Origin: an uncultured Acidimicrobiales bacterium
Lineage (GTDB): Bacteria; Actinomycetota; Acidimicrobiia; Acidimicrobiales; SZUA-35
Assembly: GCA_937976305.1 (NCBI GenBank)
Contig: CALJSB010000062.1
Span: 1 to 47,031 of the forward strand
Reading direction: 5' to 3'
DNA: 47,031 nucleotides
Shown: piece by piece, positions 40,595 to 47,031 of the stretch
Layout of the letters: each line of letters begins with the position of its first letter
Position numbering within the stretch: the first letter of the stretch is position 1
The notes under the pieces: model-generated
Database searches by the model: none
Seen by the model: the letters and a program-made list of their open reading frames with translations, nothing else
What the model was told of the DNA's origin: nothing
Position numbers and translations under genes: made by a program

Positions 40595-40600
40595 GCGCTG

Positions 40601-42406
40601 ATGGAACCTTCCGCCTCGCCTGATCCGATCTGGAAACCCATCGGAGATGGCCACTGGGTCGGCACCGAACCTTCCGCTCGGTTCCCCGTCTATACGCGGG
40701 GGAACGCCGGCGAGGTGTATCCCGAGGTGTTCACCCCGCTGAGCTTCTCGATTGCATCAGAGGCGGGAGAGAAGGCGATGCGAGCCGCCATTCTCTACAG
40801 CGGCCTGATTCGCCCCGAAGAGATCGAGAACACCCCGATCACGAATGCCATCGGCAGTGGGGTTTTCGGCGGCTACGCCTACCTCAACTTGAGCGTGCAG
40901 CGAGTTGCAGCCGGCCGCGTTCCGGGTGGAAAGCCGACAGATGCCGACGTGAGCTTTCTGGGTGTCGGCGAACCGCCACCTCACGTAGCGAAACCCGAAG
41001 ACAAAAACCTCAAAGCAGGTCTCGCCGGGCTGCGCTTCGTCTGGAAGACGATCAACGACTCGGGCAGCGAGATGCGCGCCGCCCTCGCTTCGGACCAACG
41101 CATGGTCGATCAGTTCTTGGCCGAGATGCCATCGGTGACTGACGCCACCAACAGCGAGCTACACAAGGGTTCCACCGACCGACTGCTCGACATGTTCGCT
41201 CCCTTGTTCGAGACACATCTGAAGGTCTCGTTCGTTGCTGGCCTCACCGTCAACGTGCTGACCAACCTGTGCGAGAAGCAACTCGACGATCCAAATGTCG
41301 CGGTGCAACTGCTGGCCGGGCTCGGCGAAGTCGATTCCGCCGCCCCGTCGCTCGCGATCTGGAAGCTCGGTCGTCGAGTCGCCGCCAGCGACTCGCTCAC
41401 GCAACGTTTTGATGCCGGCGTCGACCACGCCCTACTCAACGATCTGCGAACCAGCAGCGGAGCAGACGAAGAGGGCTTCGTGCTCGAGTTCGATCAGTTC
41501 ATCGCTGACTTCGGCTCGCGAGGACCGAACGAATGGGATACCGCCTTTGATGTGTGGGAGACCGACCCCAAGCTGCCGTTGGTGCTGATCGACCGCATGC
41601 GACTGGCCGACGAGAGTCACGACCCTGCCGCACAACAGACCAGATTGAGGACCGAACGTCAGCAGCTCGAGGCCGAGATGCTGGCCAAGCTCAAGTGGCC
41701 GGTGAAGGGCATCTTCTTGAAGACCTTGCGGGCGGCACGGACCTACTCACAATTTCGGGAGCGCACGAAGACGACCGTGGTACGGGCCATTCACGGATCT
41801 CGGTTGCGGTCAATGGAGCTCGATCGACGTCTCGTCGACCAGGCGCTCGCCGAAGGCAACCCCAACGCACAACGGGGCGATCTGTGGTTCATGACCGAAG
41901 GCGAGATCGCCGACTACATGGCCGATCCGGCGGGGGCAGCCGACACGATTGCTGAACGGCGAGCTCAACATGCCAAACTCAATGAACGGATTCCGCCGTT
42001 CTTCTTTGAAACGGCCCAACCACCGCTTGCAGAGTGGGAGCTGCGATCGGAAGGTAAAGAGGCCGTGAATTTGGGAGAGGTGCTCACCGGCCTTCCGGGC
42101 TGCTTAGGGACAGCTCGGGGTCGGGCCCGTGTGGTGACCAGCCCGGCCGATCCGCGAGGGCTCGAGCCCGGTGACGTTTTGGTCGCACCGCTGACCGATC
42201 CGAGTTGGACACCGCTCTTTGTCGCAGCCGAGGCCGTTGTGGTCGACGTTGGCGCCGTGATGAGTCACGCCGTCATCGTCAGCCGCGAGCTCGGCATTCC
42301 CTGTGCCGTGTCGGTCACCGACGCAACAAGGCGGATCCCAGACGGAGCGCTCATCGAAGTCGATGGTTCGACTGGCACGGTGACAGTCATCGAGCTGCCC
42401 GAGTAA
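40601..42406 (+). CDS. PEP-utilising-enzyme mobile-domain protein without ATP-grasp domain
   Basis: 601 residues. The C-terminal 90 residues are the PEP synthase/PPDK phosphohistidine swivel domain: GTARGRARVVTSPADPRGLEPGDVLVAPLTDPSWTPLFVAAEAVVVDVGAVMSHAVIVSRELGIPCAVSV, with His556. Upstream is a long region (about 40-450) like the non-ATP-grasp central part of PEP synthase-like and rifampicin phosphotransferase-like proteins (VYPEVFTPLSFS, DFGSRGPNEWDTAFDVWE). The N-terminal ATP-binding (PPDK_N) domain is missing, so it either partners a separate ATP-grasp protein or has another job. None is encoded nearby. Confidence 0.85.
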   Translation: MEPSASPDPIWKPIGDGHWVGTEPSARFPVYTRGNAGEVYPEVFTPLSFSIASEAGEKAMRAAILYSGLIRPEEIENTPITNAIGSGVFGGYAYLNLSVQRVAAGRVPGGKPTDADVSFLGVGEPPPHVAKPEDKNLKAGLAGLRFVWKTINDSGSEMRAALASDQRMVDQFLAEMPSVTDATNSELHKGSTDRLLDMFAPLFETHLKVSFVAGLTVNVLTNLCEKQLDDPNVAVQLLAGLGEVDSAAPSLAIWKLGRRVAASDSLTQRFDAGVDHALLNDLRTSSGADEEGFVLEFDQFIADFGSRGPNEWDTAFDVWETDPKLPLVLIDRMRLADESHDPAAQQTRLRTERQQLEAEMLAKLKWPVKGIFLKTLRAARTYSQFRERTKTTVVRAIHGSRLRSMELDRRLVDQALAEGNPNAQRGDLWFMTEGEIADYMADPAGAADTIAERRAQHAKLNERIPPFFFETAQPPLAEWELRSEGKEAVNLGEVLTGLPGCLGTARGRARVVTSPADPRGLEPGDVLVAPLTDPSWTPLFVAAEAVVVDVGAVMSHAVIVSRELGIPCAVSVTDATRRIPDGALIEVDGSTGTVTVIELPE

Positions 42407-42418
42407 CATCGCACTCCG

Positions 42419-42922
42419 ATGTCGACCCTTCGTCCTGCCGGAAGCGGTGCCTTCTCACCAGCCGCTTCGTTTCTCCGGGCAACCGCAACTCCGAAGGCCG
42501 CCCTCGTCGTCGAGTTTGACGGTGAAGCTCCGAGTGACTGGCCAACGGTTTCAGGGTTCGACGCAACAGACGCAAACGTCGGCCACTCTCCCGGCTGGGC
42601 CTGTGAGGTTCGGGCTGACGACATCGTGATTCTCAACCCGCTCGGCGAGGGCTTCACGAAGTCAGTGCTCCCTCCCCTGGACGATGCCTGGCTGCATGAT
42701 GTCCGCACCAACAACAGCGTCGCGGTGTATCTCGTCGCTGCCGGGTCCGCGACCACGCTGTCGGAAGCGTCGGTGAGCGAAGCAGGAACTCGGGGGCCGA
42801 TCATTGCGGCGAGCATTCGTGCGTCGGTTGCTGAGACGTTTGGCAAGATGGCGGACGTCGGCCGCAATGAGCCCTGTCCGTGCGGATCTGAACGAAAGTT
42901 CAAGCATTGCCATGGGTCCTGA
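42419..42922 (+). CDS. SEC-C motif protein
   Basis: 167 residues from ATG 42419, 12 nt after the previous stop. The C-terminus [22 protein letters not shown] is a canonical SEC-C zinc motif (CxCx8CH), as at the end of SecA. The N-terminal 145 residues match no family I recognise; they contain alternating beta-like segments ([30 protein letters not shown]). Probably a cytoplasmic zinc-binding protein; the partner is unknown. No clear ribosome site. Confidence 0.8.
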   Translation: MSTLRPAGSGAFSPAASFLRATATPKAALVVEFDGEAPSDWPTVSGFDATDANVGHSPGWACEVRADDIVILNPLGEGFTKSVLPPLDDAWLHDVRTNNSVAVYLVAAGSATTLSEASVSEAGTRGPIIAASIRASVAETFGKMADVGRNEPCPCGSERKFKHCHGS

Positions 42923-42952
42923 GATCGTGAACGACAGATCAACGCCCGACTC

Positions 42953-43435
42953 GTGACGATCTACCTCGTTCGTCACGCTCACGCCGGAGTTCGGGCCCAC
43001 GGTTCGAACGACAAGTGGCGTCCCTTGTCTGACAAGGGCAACGACCGAGCGCAAGAGCTCGTTGGGCTCTTCGACAACCTCACCGTCGACGCGGTGTACA
43101 CGAGCCCCGCATCACGTTGTGTGCAAACTGTCGAGCCGCTGGCCAGCGCGAAATCGCTCGACGTCATCGAGACCGACGCGTTGTGGGAAGACAGTTGGGT
43201 CGACAGTGTGTTCGAGCTCATCGACGCTGCGGATGCAACCCACGACAAAGCCCACCCGTCACTGGTGCTGTGTTCTCACGGCAATCTGATTCCCGAAGCC
43301 GTCGAACGGCTGGCCCGCGACGGGGTGCCCGTTGTTGGGCGCGGTTGCGAGAAGGGTTCGGTCTGGGTGCTCGAGCGAAACGCCGAGGGATTCGTGAAGG
43401 CCGAATACCTGTCCCGCAAGACCACCCTGCTCTAA
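42953..43435 (+). CDS. Histidine phosphatase family (SixA-like) protein
   Basis: 160 residues from GTG 42953. The active-site RHA triad is at residues 7-9 (IYLVRHAHAG); then LSDKGNDRAQELVGLF, VDAVYTSPASRCVQTVEPLA (second Arg), LWEDSW and the second catalytic His in VLCSHGNLIPE. The size and short fold fit SixA-type phosphohistidine phosphatases; the substrate could also be a small phosphoester. A phosphohistidine-domain protein is two genes upstream, a suggestive neighbour, but no functional link is proven. Confidence 0.88.
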   Translation: MTIYLVRHAHAGVRAHGSNDKWRPLSDKGNDRAQELVGLFDNLTVDAVYTSPASRCVQTVEPLASAKSLDVIETDALWEDSWVDSVFELIDAADATHDKAHPSLVLCSHGNLIPEAVERLARDGVPVVGRGCEKGSVWVLERNAEGFVKAEYLSRKTTLL

Positions 43436-43443
43436 CCCACCCC

Positions 43444-43494
43444 GTTCTGGAGTCCCCCACCGGCGTTTCAGACGCCTACGGCCTCCAGTTCGGG
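43444..43494. repeat. Hairpin repeat, copy 1
   Basis: A 51-nt element with nested stems: outer TTCTGGAG near the 5' end against CTCCAG near the 3' end, and inner GGCGT/ACGCC around loop TTCAG. Starts 8 nt after the histidine phosphatase stop. Confidence 0.85.
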
Positions 43495-43504
43495 AAGCGT
43501 CTCT

Positions 43505-43555
43505 GTTCTGGAGTCCCCCACCGGCGTTTCAGACGCCTACGGCCTCCAGTTCGGG
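43505..43555. repeat. Hairpin repeat, copy 2
   Basis: Identical to copy 1 over its length and shifted by exactly 61 bp. The 10-nt spacer differs from that of the other pair. Confidence 0.85.
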
Positions 43556-43679
43556 GAAGGTACGGCGGCTCCCCTACGCGCCGCCACAGAGAACTGGGGT
43601 CATCCCCGTTCAACGATCGATGACGAGCTGCGACGCTGACGCCAGCAGAAGCATCCGACGACACCGAGCGAGGGACCTC

Positions 43680-44042
43680 ATGTCAGTCATCGACAACCAC
43701 ATGACAAGCGAAGGACGGACCGGCGACGAGTCAAGGCTCGTTTCCGACGAACAGGCGACCTTTGTTGCCCCCACGATGGAAACCGTGGCTGACTGTCTCG
43801 TGCGAGGACGAGCCCACGCTCGCCGGTCGACGAACATGTCACAGACCGTTTGCGTCGATCTTTTGCTCGATTGCTACAACGCAGCAGTTCGCTCCACGGT
43901 CCGCGAGATCACCGCAGAGGCAATCACCGAGATCGCACACGTCAATCTCGTTCGTTCGAGTCAGTTTGCTGACCTGCTCGACCTCATCCACATGGCACTC
44001 GCCGTCGACGCCGCCTTCGACCACCTCGACCTGACCGCCTAA
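43680..44042 (+). CDS. Small helical protein flanked by hairpin repeats
   Basis: 120 residues from ATG 43680 (GAGGGA just upstream); an in-frame ATG at 43620 would add 20 residues. The sequence is mostly helical with no membrane segment: ETVADCLVRGRAHARRSTNMSQTVCVDLLLDCYNAAVRSTVREITAEAITEIAHVNLVRSSQFADLLDLIHMALAVDAAFDHLDL. No family recognised. It stands between two pairs of the same hairpin repeat, so it looks like a discrete unit. Confidence 0.6.
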   Translation: MSVIDNHMTSEGRTGDESRLVSDEQATFVAPTMETVADCLVRGRAHARRSTNMSQTVCVDLLLDCYNAAVRSTVREITAEAITEIAHVNLVRSSQFADLLDLIHMALAVDAAFDHLDLTA

Positions 44043-44050
44043 CCCAACCA

Positions 44051-44099
44051 GTTCTGGAGGCTCCCACCGGCGTTTCAGACGGTAGGGCACTCCAGTTCG
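44051..44099. repeat. Hairpin repeat, copy 3
   Basis: A variant of copies 1-2: same GTTCTGGAG start and CACCGGCGTTTCAGACG core, but GGTAGGGCA in place of CCTACGGC before CTCCAG. It begins 8 nt after the stop of the preceding small gene. Confidence 0.85.
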
Positions 44100-44111
44100 A
44101 GGAGGGCCCGG

Positions 44112-44159
44112 GTTCTGGAGGCTCCCACCGGCGTTTCAGACGGTAGGGCACTCCAGAAC
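44112..44159. repeat. Hairpin repeat, copy 4
   Basis: Same variant as copy 3, shifted by exactly 61 bp. It ends CTCCAGAAC, giving a perfect 9-bp outer stem with GTTCTGGAG. It finishes 9 bp before the stop of the CcmI-like gene on the other strand. Confidence 0.85.
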
Positions 44160-44168
44160 GGGGAACGG

Positions 44169-44906
44169 TTAGCAGGAGAGGCCGTCGCGGAGGGGGGCGA
44201 CGAGGTTCTCCATGAGCGGCGGCGGGTTGAGCCCGCTGAGCACGTCGAGTTCGCCACATGCTTGATCGACCTCGCCGAGGCGGTCGAACACAATCGCTCG
44301 GAAGGCTCTGGCATCGGGGTACGTCGGATCGATGTCGACCGCCCGCTGCAGATTCTCTTGCGCCCGGCCCAGAAGCTCGCGAGCAGCCTCGGCTTCACCC
44401 CCGGCTTCCGCCGATCCCGTTGTGAGAACCAGGAACCAGCCTCGGTAGGTGAGCGCCTCGACGTTCTGCGGATCTTCTTCGAGCACCTCGTCGTAACACG
44501 CCAGAGCCTCGACGAGATCTTGGGCGCCAAGCGACTGACATCGCAGCAGCTGCTGACGAGGAGTCTCGTCGATCTGGCCAGAGATCTCATCCCTCGCTCC
44601 CCGCTCACCCGTTGATTGGGCGAGGAGCCAACCGGCGCCGACTGCGAAGACCAACAGAGCAGCGATGATCCCGAAACGGCGAGCAGGCAGAACCGGAGCG
44701 ACCTCGTCGAGTTCAGCTCGGTAGTTGTCGATCGAACGGATCGCGTCTGCGGTGCGGACGGTGTAGTCGTCCTTCAGTTCCTTGTAATCGTGATCGTCGA
44801 GATCGCCAGCGGCATACTCGGCCTCGAGGTCGTCGAGCGAGGCCAGCAAAAAGTCTCGCTCCTCCTCGATGGCCCGAAGCCGGTCCGGATCAAGACGCCG
44901 ATTCAC
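44169..44906 (-). CDS. CcmI-like TPR protein of cytochrome c maturation
   Basis: 245 residues from GTG 44906, overlapping the ccmH stop by 4 nt (GTGA). The N-terminal coiled-coil region (RLRAIEEERDFLLASLDDLEAEYAAGDLDDHDYKELKDDY) is typical of CcmI starts. A membrane segment (about 78-95, FGIIAALLVFAVGAGWLLA) and an extracytoplasmic TPR region (about 120-240: ALACYDEVLEEDPQNVEALTYRGWFLV, LQRAVDIDPTYPDARAFRAIVFDRLG) follow. It would hold apocytochrome c for the CcmF/CcmH heme lyase. Last gene of the operon. Confidence 0.82.
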   Translation of the reverse strand: MNRRLDPDRLRAIEEERDFLLASLDDLEAEYAAGDLDDHDYKELKDDYTVRTADAIRSIDNYRAELDEVAPVLPARRFGIIAALLVFAVGAGWLLAQSTGERGARDEISGQIDETPRQQLLRCQSLGAQDLVEALACYDEVLEEDPQNVEALTYRGWFLVLTTGSAEAGGEAEAARELLGRAQENLQRAVDIDPTYPDARAFRAIVFDRLGEVDQACGELDVLSGLNPPPLMENLVAPLRDGLSC

Positions 44907-45388
44907 TCCGGCTCCTCATCGACTGCAACAACGCGGGCATCCGCCACCAGCTTTCGGTCGGTGTCGGTCGCCGTGCGTGAACCACCGCCCGAACGGCGGA
45001 CGGCGGCCACCCAACCACCCACCCCGAACACAACAAAGACGACGGGCAGGATCCACACCAGGGCCGAGATTCCCTCCGATGGCGGATTGAGAAGGACATC
45101 ACTCGAATAGCCACGGATGAGCTCGTCACGAATCTCGACGTCGGTCATTCCCTCGGCCACGCGGTCTCGAATCAGCGCTCGAATCGTTGCGGCAACCGCC
45201 GCGTTGGACTCTGAAACGGCCTGGCCGTCGCATTCTGGACAGGCGAAGGAGTCGGACAGTCGCTGGACGCGTTCTTCGGTCGTTTCGGGGCCACGATCGT
45301 CAAAGGTCGCAATCGACAACATCGACACGCTGGCCACGAGGATGGCGATCCACAGCCCGAGCCGAGCTGAGGGCGAGCTTCCCTTCAT
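44903..45388 (-). CDS. ccmH: Cytochrome c maturation protein CcmH
   Basis: 161 residues. N-terminal membrane segment or signal (about 10-28), a three-helix domain with the redox pair FACPECDGQAV (Cys50, Cys53; LRCPQC in other CcmH), then GYSSDVLLNPPSEGISALVWILPVVFVVFGVGGWVAAV with the C-terminal anchor. It keeps apocytochrome c thiols reduced for heme attachment outside the membrane. It lies 25 nt after the TlpA-like gene, which supplies reductant. Confidence 0.92.
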   Translation of the reverse strand: MKGSSPSARLGLWIAILVASVSMLSIATFDDRGPETTEERVQRLSDSFACPECDGQAVSESNAAVAATIRALIRDRVAEGMTDVEIRDELIRGYSSDVLLNPPSEGISALVWILPVVFVVFGVGGWVAAVRRSGGGSRTATDTDRKLVADARVVAVDEEPE

Positions 45389-45413
45389 CGCCGATGCTCC
45401 ATGGCGAGTGCCC

Positions 45414-45926
45414 TCACGACAGCGTCTCGATGTCGGCGAGGATCTGATCGGTGGTCACGCCACCGGTGTAGTGAACCCGCACGACACCAAAAGGGTCGAC
45501 CAAGAAGCTCTCCGGCACTCGCCGAATCTGAAACTCAACGGCAACCGCTGGGTCGCTCAACACTGGCCAGCTTCCGCCATTCTCGGCGAAGAACTCGGCC
45601 ACGTTCTCTGGCGAGTCGTTGAACACATTCGCGACTACGTCGATCTGGCCGTTCTCGGCGCCGATCTGTTCGAGGGCCACGAGATCTGGGTGTTCGGCGA
45701 TGCACGGTGGGCACCACGTCGCAAAGAAGTTCACCACGACCCACCGGCCACGAGACCGATCAATGTCGTAGTCGTCGCCTTCGAGCGTCTCGCCGGTGAC
45801 AAGCGGTACTCGCTGACCAAGCAACGTGCTCGTGGGTGCATCGCTGCCGCCACCGGCGACAGCGAGCAGCAGAATGAGCAAGGACAGTACGGCCCCGACC
45901 GAGAGTGCTATTCGGCGGACGGTCAT
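45414..45926 (-). CDS. TlpA/DsbE-type thiol:disulfide oxidoreductase (CcmG role)
   Basis: 170 residues. Membrane anchor (about 6-25) and an extracytoplasmic thioredoxin fold with WCPPC (Cys72, Cys75; WVVVNFFATWCPPCIAEHPDL) and the cis-Pro segment RRVPESFLVDPFGVV. The position between ccmF and ccmH assigns it to the CcmG function: reduction of apocytochrome c or CcmH. The ATG overlaps the ccmF stop by 4 nt (ATGA). Confidence 0.92.
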   Translation of the reverse strand: MTVRRIALSVGAVLSLLILLLAVAGGGSDAPTSTLLGQRVPLVTGETLEGDDYDIDRSRGRWVVVNFFATWCPPCIAEHPDLVALEQIGAENGQIDVVANVFNDSPENVAEFFAENGGSWPVLSDPAVAVEFQIRRVPESFLVDPFGVVRVHYTGGVTTDQILADIETLS

Positions 45927-47031
45927 CCGACAGGTACGACGTCAGGCTCTGTCATGGGGGTTGCCACTGCCGCTGAGACAGGCTCGGTGCCACGCCGCCG
46001 GCGGCCCGGGAAGATGGCGAGGATCGAGCCAAGCCCCATGAGAGCACCACCAGCCCAAAGCCAGGTGATCATTGGCCGTACGACAACTCGAAGTCGAATG
46101 GGTGCGGTGAGATCGCCATCGCGTGGCGCATCATCGAGCACCAAGAACAGGTCTTCAGTGAACCCCGGCTTCACCGACGGTGTCGGCACGATCATGCCCC
46201 GCTGGGTGTATCGGGTTTGCGCTGGCGTATAGATCTCGTCGCCATCGATCTGGATGTTGGCCCAGATCTTGATGCGCTGAGAGGTCTCGTCGCCGGCGAA
46301 ACTGTCGTAGGTGAACGTGTGACCGGCCACCTCCATCGACTGGCCGGGCAGCAGCGTTGCGGTCCGGTCGGTCTTGTAGGCCTCGCTCGAGGCGACACCG
46401 AGAGCCAGCAACACCACGCCGACGTGCACGATCATGCCGCCGTTGGTACGGCCCACAAACCCTCGCCAACCCTGTCGGCGAGTGGCGAGCGCGACTTGGC
46501 GAATGGCGGCGCCCGCAGCGAAGCCGCCGAGACCAAAGGTGAGGATTGGATAGAACCCACGACCGCCCAGCACGAGGGCGACAAACATCGAGCCGATGCC
46601 GGCGACCGCGGGCCAGAAGAGACGCTCAGACAGCAACTCGCCCGATGCTTTGCGCCACGGCAAAACCGGGGCCGCAGCCATCAGAAACAGCATGACGAAC
46701 GCAATCGGTCGGGCCATTGAATCGAAGTAAGGCCGTCCGATCGTGAGCCGGGTGTCGTCGTAGGCCTCGGCCAGCAGTGGGAAGACCGTGCCGAGCAGAA
46801 CGACAAACGCCAGTGCCCCGAAGATCACATTGTTGGCGAGGAACGAGGCCTCGCGAGACAGCGGCGCATCGATCGCCCCCGGTGAGCGCAAACGATCGCC
46901 TCGCCACCCGATGAGGACGACGCTCGCCCCAGCCGAAACGCCGAAGAAGACGAGCAGCCACGGCCCGACCGGTCCGTCGCTGAACGCATGGACCGATTCC
47001 ACCACGCCAGAACGGGTGAGGAACGTACCGA
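45923..47031 (-). CDS. ccmF: Heme lyase subunit CcmF, C-terminal part (cut by window edge)
   Basis: The open frame continues past the right edge; reading through it gives GTFLTRSGVVESVHAFSDGPVGPWLL, a hallmark CcmF block. About 369 C-terminal residues are present. They contain several membrane segments, ADLLQ-type loop region ASFLANNVIFGALAFVVLLGTVFPLLAEA, NGGMIVHVGVVLLALGVASS with a heme-ligand His, a periplasmic domain (about 60% along: KTDRTATLLPGQSMEVAGHTFTYDSF... YTPAQTRYTQRGMIVPTPSVKPGFTEDLFLVLDD) and the last segment WLWAGGALMGLGSILAIFPGRRRR. It ligates heme to apocytochrome c. A GTG at 47005 is not the true start. Confidence 0.93.
   Translation of the reverse strand, partial: GTFLTRSGVVESVHAFSDGPVGPWLLVFFGVSAGASVVLIGWRGDRLRSPGAIDAPLSREASFLANNVIFGALAFVVLLGTVFPLLAEAYDDTRLTIGRPYFDSMARPIAFVMLFLMAAAPVLPWRKASGELLSERLFWPAVAGIGSMFVALVLGGRGFYPILTFGLGGFAAGAAIRQVALATRRQGWRGFVGRTNGGMIVHVGVVLLALGVASSEAYKTDRTATLLPGQSMEVAGHTFTYDSFAGDETSQRIKIWANIQIDGDEIYTPAQTRYTQRGMIVPTPSVKPGFTEDLFLVLDDAPRDGDLTAPIRLRVVVRPMITWLWAGGALMGLGSILAIFPGRRRRGTEPVSAAVATPMTEPDVVPVG

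Noticed and set aside
43444-44159. CRISPR array
   Set aside because: Only two copies per cluster, spacers of about 10-12 nt, strong internal hairpin and no cas genes.
43444-44159. Integron attC sites flanking a cassette
   Set aside because: The ends GTTCTGG/CCAGAAC do not fit the GTTRRRY/RYYYAAC core, and the sites come in tandem pairs.
1-47031. tRNA, rRNA, insertion sequence or prophage genes
   Set aside because: No cloverleaf, rRNA segment, transposase, integrase or phage structural gene was seen by reading all gaps and frames.

Overview
The window is high-GC bacterial chromosome. The gene content points to an actinobacterium, probably of the class Acidimicrobiia. The evidence is a WhiB1-type regulator convergent with a PdtaS-type sensor kinase (the Rv3219/Rv3220c arrangement of Mycobacterium), a DUF3107 (TB9.4-like) gene, paired ArsA-like ATPases, a DUF2510 protein, an Mrp without its C-terminal CxxC, and many genes that appear to start on leaderless mRNAs (TANNNT, then 6-7 nt, then ATG/GTG). 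The assignment to class is inferred from content only. Nothing looks like a prophage, an insertion sequence, a CRISPR array or a tRNA/rRNA gene.

Layout. 1-740: the 5' part of a thiamine-diphosphate E1 dehydrogenase gene (minus strand). 1050-6659: a sugar-type ABC importer (lipoprotein, very long MalF-like permease, MalG-like permease) behind a LacI-type operator and without an ATPase gene. 6791-9371: a three-gene ABC-2 exporter. 9418-13237: an LLM flavin oxidoreductase, pyrophosphatase, and an OmpR/HisKA two-component pair. 13238-13803: a gene-free, hairpin-rich gap. 13804-20332: a membrane protein, a Cas4/RecB-like Fe-S nuclease, a DUF2510 protein, a CapA-like lipoprotein, an Hsp70/actin-fold protein and an M20 peptidase. 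20414-22164: etfBA behind a TetR-type palindrome. 22240-22445: a small repeat cluster. 22451-24117: a lipid kinase and a glycerophosphodiester phosphodiesterase.

24215-30752 is a block rich in redox and Fe-S functions: WhiB1, PdtaS, a small zinc ribbon, two ArsA-like ATPases, DUF3107, Mrp, and a divergent SufR-like regulator. 30923-40591 holds a DUF4214-DUF3048 exported protein, an LLM monooxygenase plus Gfo/Idh/MocA pair, a small membrane protein, an enoyl-CoA hydratase-like protein, an MhpD-like hydratase, an RTX-repeat protein, a membrane-anchored DUF1028 protein, a RidA protein and an SDR. 40601-43435 holds a PEP-utilising-domain protein without an ATP-grasp domain, a SEC-C protein and a histidine phosphatase. 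Two pairs of about 50-nt hairpin repeats (61-bp period in both pairs) flank a small helical gene at 43680-44042. 44169-47031 is the end of a system I cytochrome c maturation operon (CcmF, TlpA/CcmG, CcmH, CcmI-like).

The most unusual points are the density of leaderless promoters, two of whose -10 boxes are built on the upstream gene's stop codon; the paired 61-bp-period hairpin repeats; the 470-residue hydrophobic extension on the sugar permease; and a DUF1028 protein whose predicted signal-peptide cleavage would expose the N-terminal threonine.
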